DNA of 8,730 nucleotides from Desulfobacteraceae bacterium (GTDB lineage Bacteria > Desulfobacterota > Desulfobacteria > Desulfobacterales > Desulfosalsimonadaceae), in NCBI GenBank assembly GCA_027353395.1, contig DAIEHU010000092.1, positions 1 through 8,730 on the forward strand, written 5' to 3'. Made by a program: the position numbers and the translations under genes. Positions 6,630 to 8,730 of the stretch are shown here, in pieces. The notes under the pieces are model-generated. The model had not been told where the DNA came from, ran no database searches, and saw nothing but the letters and a program-made list of their open reading frames with translations. Positions within the stretch are counted from its first letter, which is position 1; each line of letters starts with the position of its first letter.

Positions 6630-7633
6630 TGGGCCGCCGCAAAACCGGTTTTCGGCTCAAGACCTCCCATGCCCAAGGCTTCATAATAATGGCTGATGGC
6701 GGTTGCCGTAAACTGGTTCCGCACAATACGATCGGAAACACCTAAGGCGATGGATATCAGCCGCCGGCCGCCCTTGTTGGCGGTGGCGATCAGGCAATAC
6801 CTCGCGTTCAGCGTAAATCCGGTTTTAAATCCGTCCACATCGTCATAAGCCGCCACCAGACCGTTGTGATTTCTAAGCTGAATGGCCCGGTTATCCTGAG
6901 TGATGACGGCTTTGCTCATGCTTGTGATTTCAAGAAGATTTTCATGTTTGAGCATTTCAAGGGATAAAAGGAGCAGATCGGACGGGCTTGAATGGTTGTC
7001 GTCGCGGCTGTCGCGCGCCGGCATTCCGGTGGCATTGGAATATGCCGTATCTTTCATTCCCAGTTGCGCGGCCCGCCGGTTCATCCGTTTGACAAAAACG
7101 GATTCCGAGCCGCCCAAAAACTGAGCAAGCAGATAGGCGGCGTCGTTGCCCGAAGAAATCAGGGCGGCTTTGAGCAGTTCCTCGACGGTCAGACAGCATC
7201 CGGGACGCAGATAAACCTTTGAGCCATTCATTTTAGCGGCTTCCGGGGTGACCGTGACGATGCTGTCCGGACGCACCTTGCCGGCGGCGATATCTTCAGC
7301 GGCAATCAGCGCCACCATCATTTTGGTGAGAGAGGCAATGGGAAGCGCCTGGTTCCTGTTCTTTTCCCACACGACCGCATCCGCTGAGACATCATACAGA
7401 AGGCCCGCCCGGATAGATTTATCATAGAGGGAAATCTCAGCAGGCTGGCAATAATTGGCATTTTCCGAATCCGCGGCATCCATTTTGATCCTGGGTTCCG
7501 GCAGGCGACGATCGGAAAACGCCAGGCATGGGCTGACACAAGCGATAAAACAAGCAACAGTTAAAAAAAAGAAAAATGGGCGAAGAAGAAATGACCCGGA
7601 AGAAGCAGCAATACGTCTATTTTTTTTCGTCAT
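6473..7633 (-). CDS. D-alanyl-D-alanine carboxypeptidase (peptidase S11, DacA/DacF-like), LysM tail lost by frameshift
   Basis: This is a secreted penicillin-binding protein that removes the terminal D-Ala from peptidoglycan pentapeptides. Residues 1-38 look like a signal peptide: a basic N-terminus, a hydrophobic FFFFLTVACFIA core, and a likely signal peptidase I site after CLA. The three active-site motifs are present: S101-LTK104, S161-G-N163 and K270-T-G272. After the catalytic domain a short linker leads to LHQVRRG (367-373), the start of a LysM domain; the next 13 residues are out of frame and end early. A second LysM frame follows at 6147-6629. The catalytic domain is complete, so a truncated enzyme might still work but would lack LysM anchoring. 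The ATG at 7633 is preceded by an AGGAAAGGG-type site. I leave the symbol blank because DacA, DacC and DacF cannot be told apart here. Confidence 0.9.
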   Translation of the reverse strand: MTKKNRRIAASSGSFLLRPFFFFLTVACFIACVSPCLAFSDRRLPEPRIKMDAADSENANYCQPAEISLYDKSIRAGLLYDVSADAVVWEKNRNQALPIASLTKMMVALIAAEDIAAGKVRPDSIVTVTPEAAKMNGSKVYLRPGCCLTVEELLKAALISSGNDAAYLLAQFLGGSESVFVKRMNRRAAQLGMKDTAYSNATGMPARDSRDDNHSSPSDLLLLSLEMLKHENLLEITSMSKAVITQDNRAIQLRNHNGLVAAYDDVDGFKTGFTLNARYCLIATANKGGRRLISIALGVSDRIVRNQFTATAISHYYEALGMGGLEPKTGFAAAQCVNKHNPPVSRTVKKATRETTVATASAGAERLHQVRRGIPSIKSQPGMDAA

Positions 7634-7681
7634 GGAATGCCCTTTCCTGATTTTAAACGGGTTGTATGATGATGGTTTGAA

Positions 7682-7709
7682 AATATACGCAAAAATATTG
7701 CATTTGCAA
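7682..7709 (-). promoter_or_regulatory. Candidate sigma70 promoter for the D-Ala-D-Ala carboxypeptidase gene
   Basis: On the minus strand, TTGCAA (7704-7709) and TATATT (7682-7687) are 16 nt apart. Transcription would start near 7675, giving a leader of about 40 nt before the ATG at 7633. Both boxes are close to consensus and lie in the AT-rich 177-bp spacer after miaA. This suggests the carboxypeptidase gene has its own promoter rather than depending on miaA. Confidence 0.45.
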
Positions 7710-7810
7710 CCCTTTTTTTATCAAACTCCTTGTTTTTTAAATGTATTATATGCTGGTCATTCGGATAGGCGCTGGATAAGTTTTATTTAATAATTATATC
7801 AATTGGTTAT

Positions 7811-8730
7811 TTAAAATATCCGGGGATGCAAAAACCCGCCAATCAACTCGCTGATGGTTTCTTTCTCCTCGATATCCACCCAGATCATGTCCGGTTCCCG
7901 CCGGAACCATGTCAACTGCCGTTTGGCGAACCGGCGCGTGTCTCTTTTCAACAAAGAGATGGAATCCTCCCAGTTGACACGGCCTTCAATAAAATCCGTC
8001 ATATGGCGGTATCCGATAGCCTGCATGGGCCGCAAATCCGCAGCGTATCCCATTTCAAGAAGATGCTTTACTTCATCGAGCAGTCCCCCGGACACCATGT
8101 CATCCACCCGGCGGTTTATTCGCTCATACAGCGCGGCCCGATCCATATTCAGACAAATCCGGAGTGAATCAAACGGATGTTCATTAAAGCCGTGGGCCTT
8201 TTGAATTTCGGAGGCAGGGAGCCCGCTTGTCTCAAAAACAGCAAGCGCCCGGATAATCCGGTAAGCATCATTGGGATGAATATGAGCCGCCGCCGCCGGA
8301 TCGCACCCCGCAAGCCGCCCATGGAGAGCTTGGATCCCGTCAGCCTCAGCCGCCCTTTCCAATCGCCGGGTAATGGCGGGATCCACAGACCGGACATCAA
8401 ACAGCCCGTGCAGGAGCGCCCGGATATAAAAACCGGTCCCGCCGACAACAAACGGCACTTTATGCAAAGCCCGTATCTGGTCGATGGCCCGGCGGCCTTC
8501 AGCGGAAAATCTTGCGGCGTCATAAGGCTCATCCGGGTCGGCCACATCCATCATATAATGAGAAATCCGGGACCGCTCCCCATCGTCAGGCTTTGCCGTG
8601 CCGATGTCCATATGCCTGTAAATCTGCATGGAGTCCGCGCTGATAATGCAGCCGTTAAATGCCTCCGCCAGAGACAGGGACACTTCCGTTTTACCGATTC
8701 CGGTAGGTCCGCAGATGACGATGACTTTGG
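7811..8730 (-). CDS. miaA: tRNA dimethylallyltransferase MiaA, 5' end cut by the window
   Basis: MiaA transfers a dimethylallyl group to N6 of A37 in tRNAs that read codons beginning with U, the first step toward ms2i6A. The reading frame stays open to the window edge. Before the internal GTG at 8683 it reads KVIVICGPTGIGKTE, which contains the P-loop GPTGIGKT of the family, so the real start lies a few codons beyond 8730 and GTG 8683 is not the start. Next come SADSMQIYRHMDIGTAKP (the DSMQ(V/I)Y substrate-site motif), GGTGFYIRALLHG, and near the C-terminus RRFAKRQLTWFRR, the conserved tRNA-contacting RQxTWFR motif. About 306 residues are visible, close to the usual ~300-316, so almost nothing is missing. 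The stop is TAA at 7811-7813. No clear terminator follows; the next gene on the same strand starts 177 nt away. Confidence 0.97.
   Translation of the reverse strand, partial: KVIVICGPTGIGKTEVSLSLAEAFNGCIISADSMQIYRHMDIGTAKPDDGERSRISHYMMDVADPDEPYDAARFSAEGRRAIDQIRALHKVPFVVGGTGFYIRALLHGLFDVRSVDPAITRRLERAAEADGIQALHGRLAGCDPAAAAHIHPNDAYRIIRALAVFETSGLPASEIQKAHGFNEHPFDSLRICLNMDRAALYERINRRVDDMVSGGLLDEVKHLLEMGYAADLRPMQAIGYRHMTDFIEGRVNWEDSISLLKRDTRRFAKRQLTWFRREPDMIWVDIEEKETISELIGGFLHPRIF

Noticed and set aside
7455..7790. A 111-aa plus-strand open frame over the carboxypeptidase start and promoter
   Set aside because: Half is antisense to the signal peptide and half is AT-rich spacer; no domain or convincing ribosome-binding site.

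Overview
The window is bacterial, with compact genes, Shine-Dalgarno sites and GC-rich coding DNA with AT-rich spacers. The pairing of NfnA and NfnB (electron-bifurcating ferredoxin:NADP oxidoreductase) with intergenic palindromic repeats fits a strictly anaerobic bacterium. A sulfate-reducing Desulfobacterota (former Deltaproteobacteria) is my best guess. That placement is inference from gene content; there is no rRNA or other marker here.

Layout, left to right. (1) 1-92: a REP/REPIN-like palindromic repeat directly in front of hsdR. (2) 93-3331, plus strand: a type I restriction endonuclease R subunit broken into two reading frames by what looks like one missing G near 2311; the restored protein would be about 1079 aa. 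No hsdM or hsdS is visible; they could lie left of the window. (3) 3332-3582: a spacer with a MITE-like repeat bounded by 14-bp inverted ends (3336-3459) and a strong hairpin terminator (3499-3549) that can serve both convergent units. (4) 3583-5882, minus strand: the nfnA-nfnB operon, intact. (5) 5883-6146: a spacer with a candidate nfnAB promoter, a perfect 16-bp palindrome and a perfect 24-bp stem-loop. (6) 6147-7633, minus strand: a secreted D-Ala-D-Ala carboxypeptidase (peptidase S11) with two C-terminal LysM domains, again split into two frames by one apparently missing G in a G-run (6515-6519). (7) 7634-7810: an AT-rich spacer with a good sigma70-like promoter for the carboxypeptidase. 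(8) 7811-8730, minus strand: miaA, the tRNA dimethylallyltransferase, cut at its 5' end by the window edge.

The genes belong to separate housekeeping or defence functions: DNA restriction, redox balancing of NAD(P)H and ferredoxin, peptidoglycan trimming, and tRNA modification. I see no convincing new multi-gene system. The most notable points are the two single-G frameshifts (real mutation, slippage switch or assembly error), the carboxypeptidase-LysM fusion, and three unexplained palindromic or repeat elements in the spacers.
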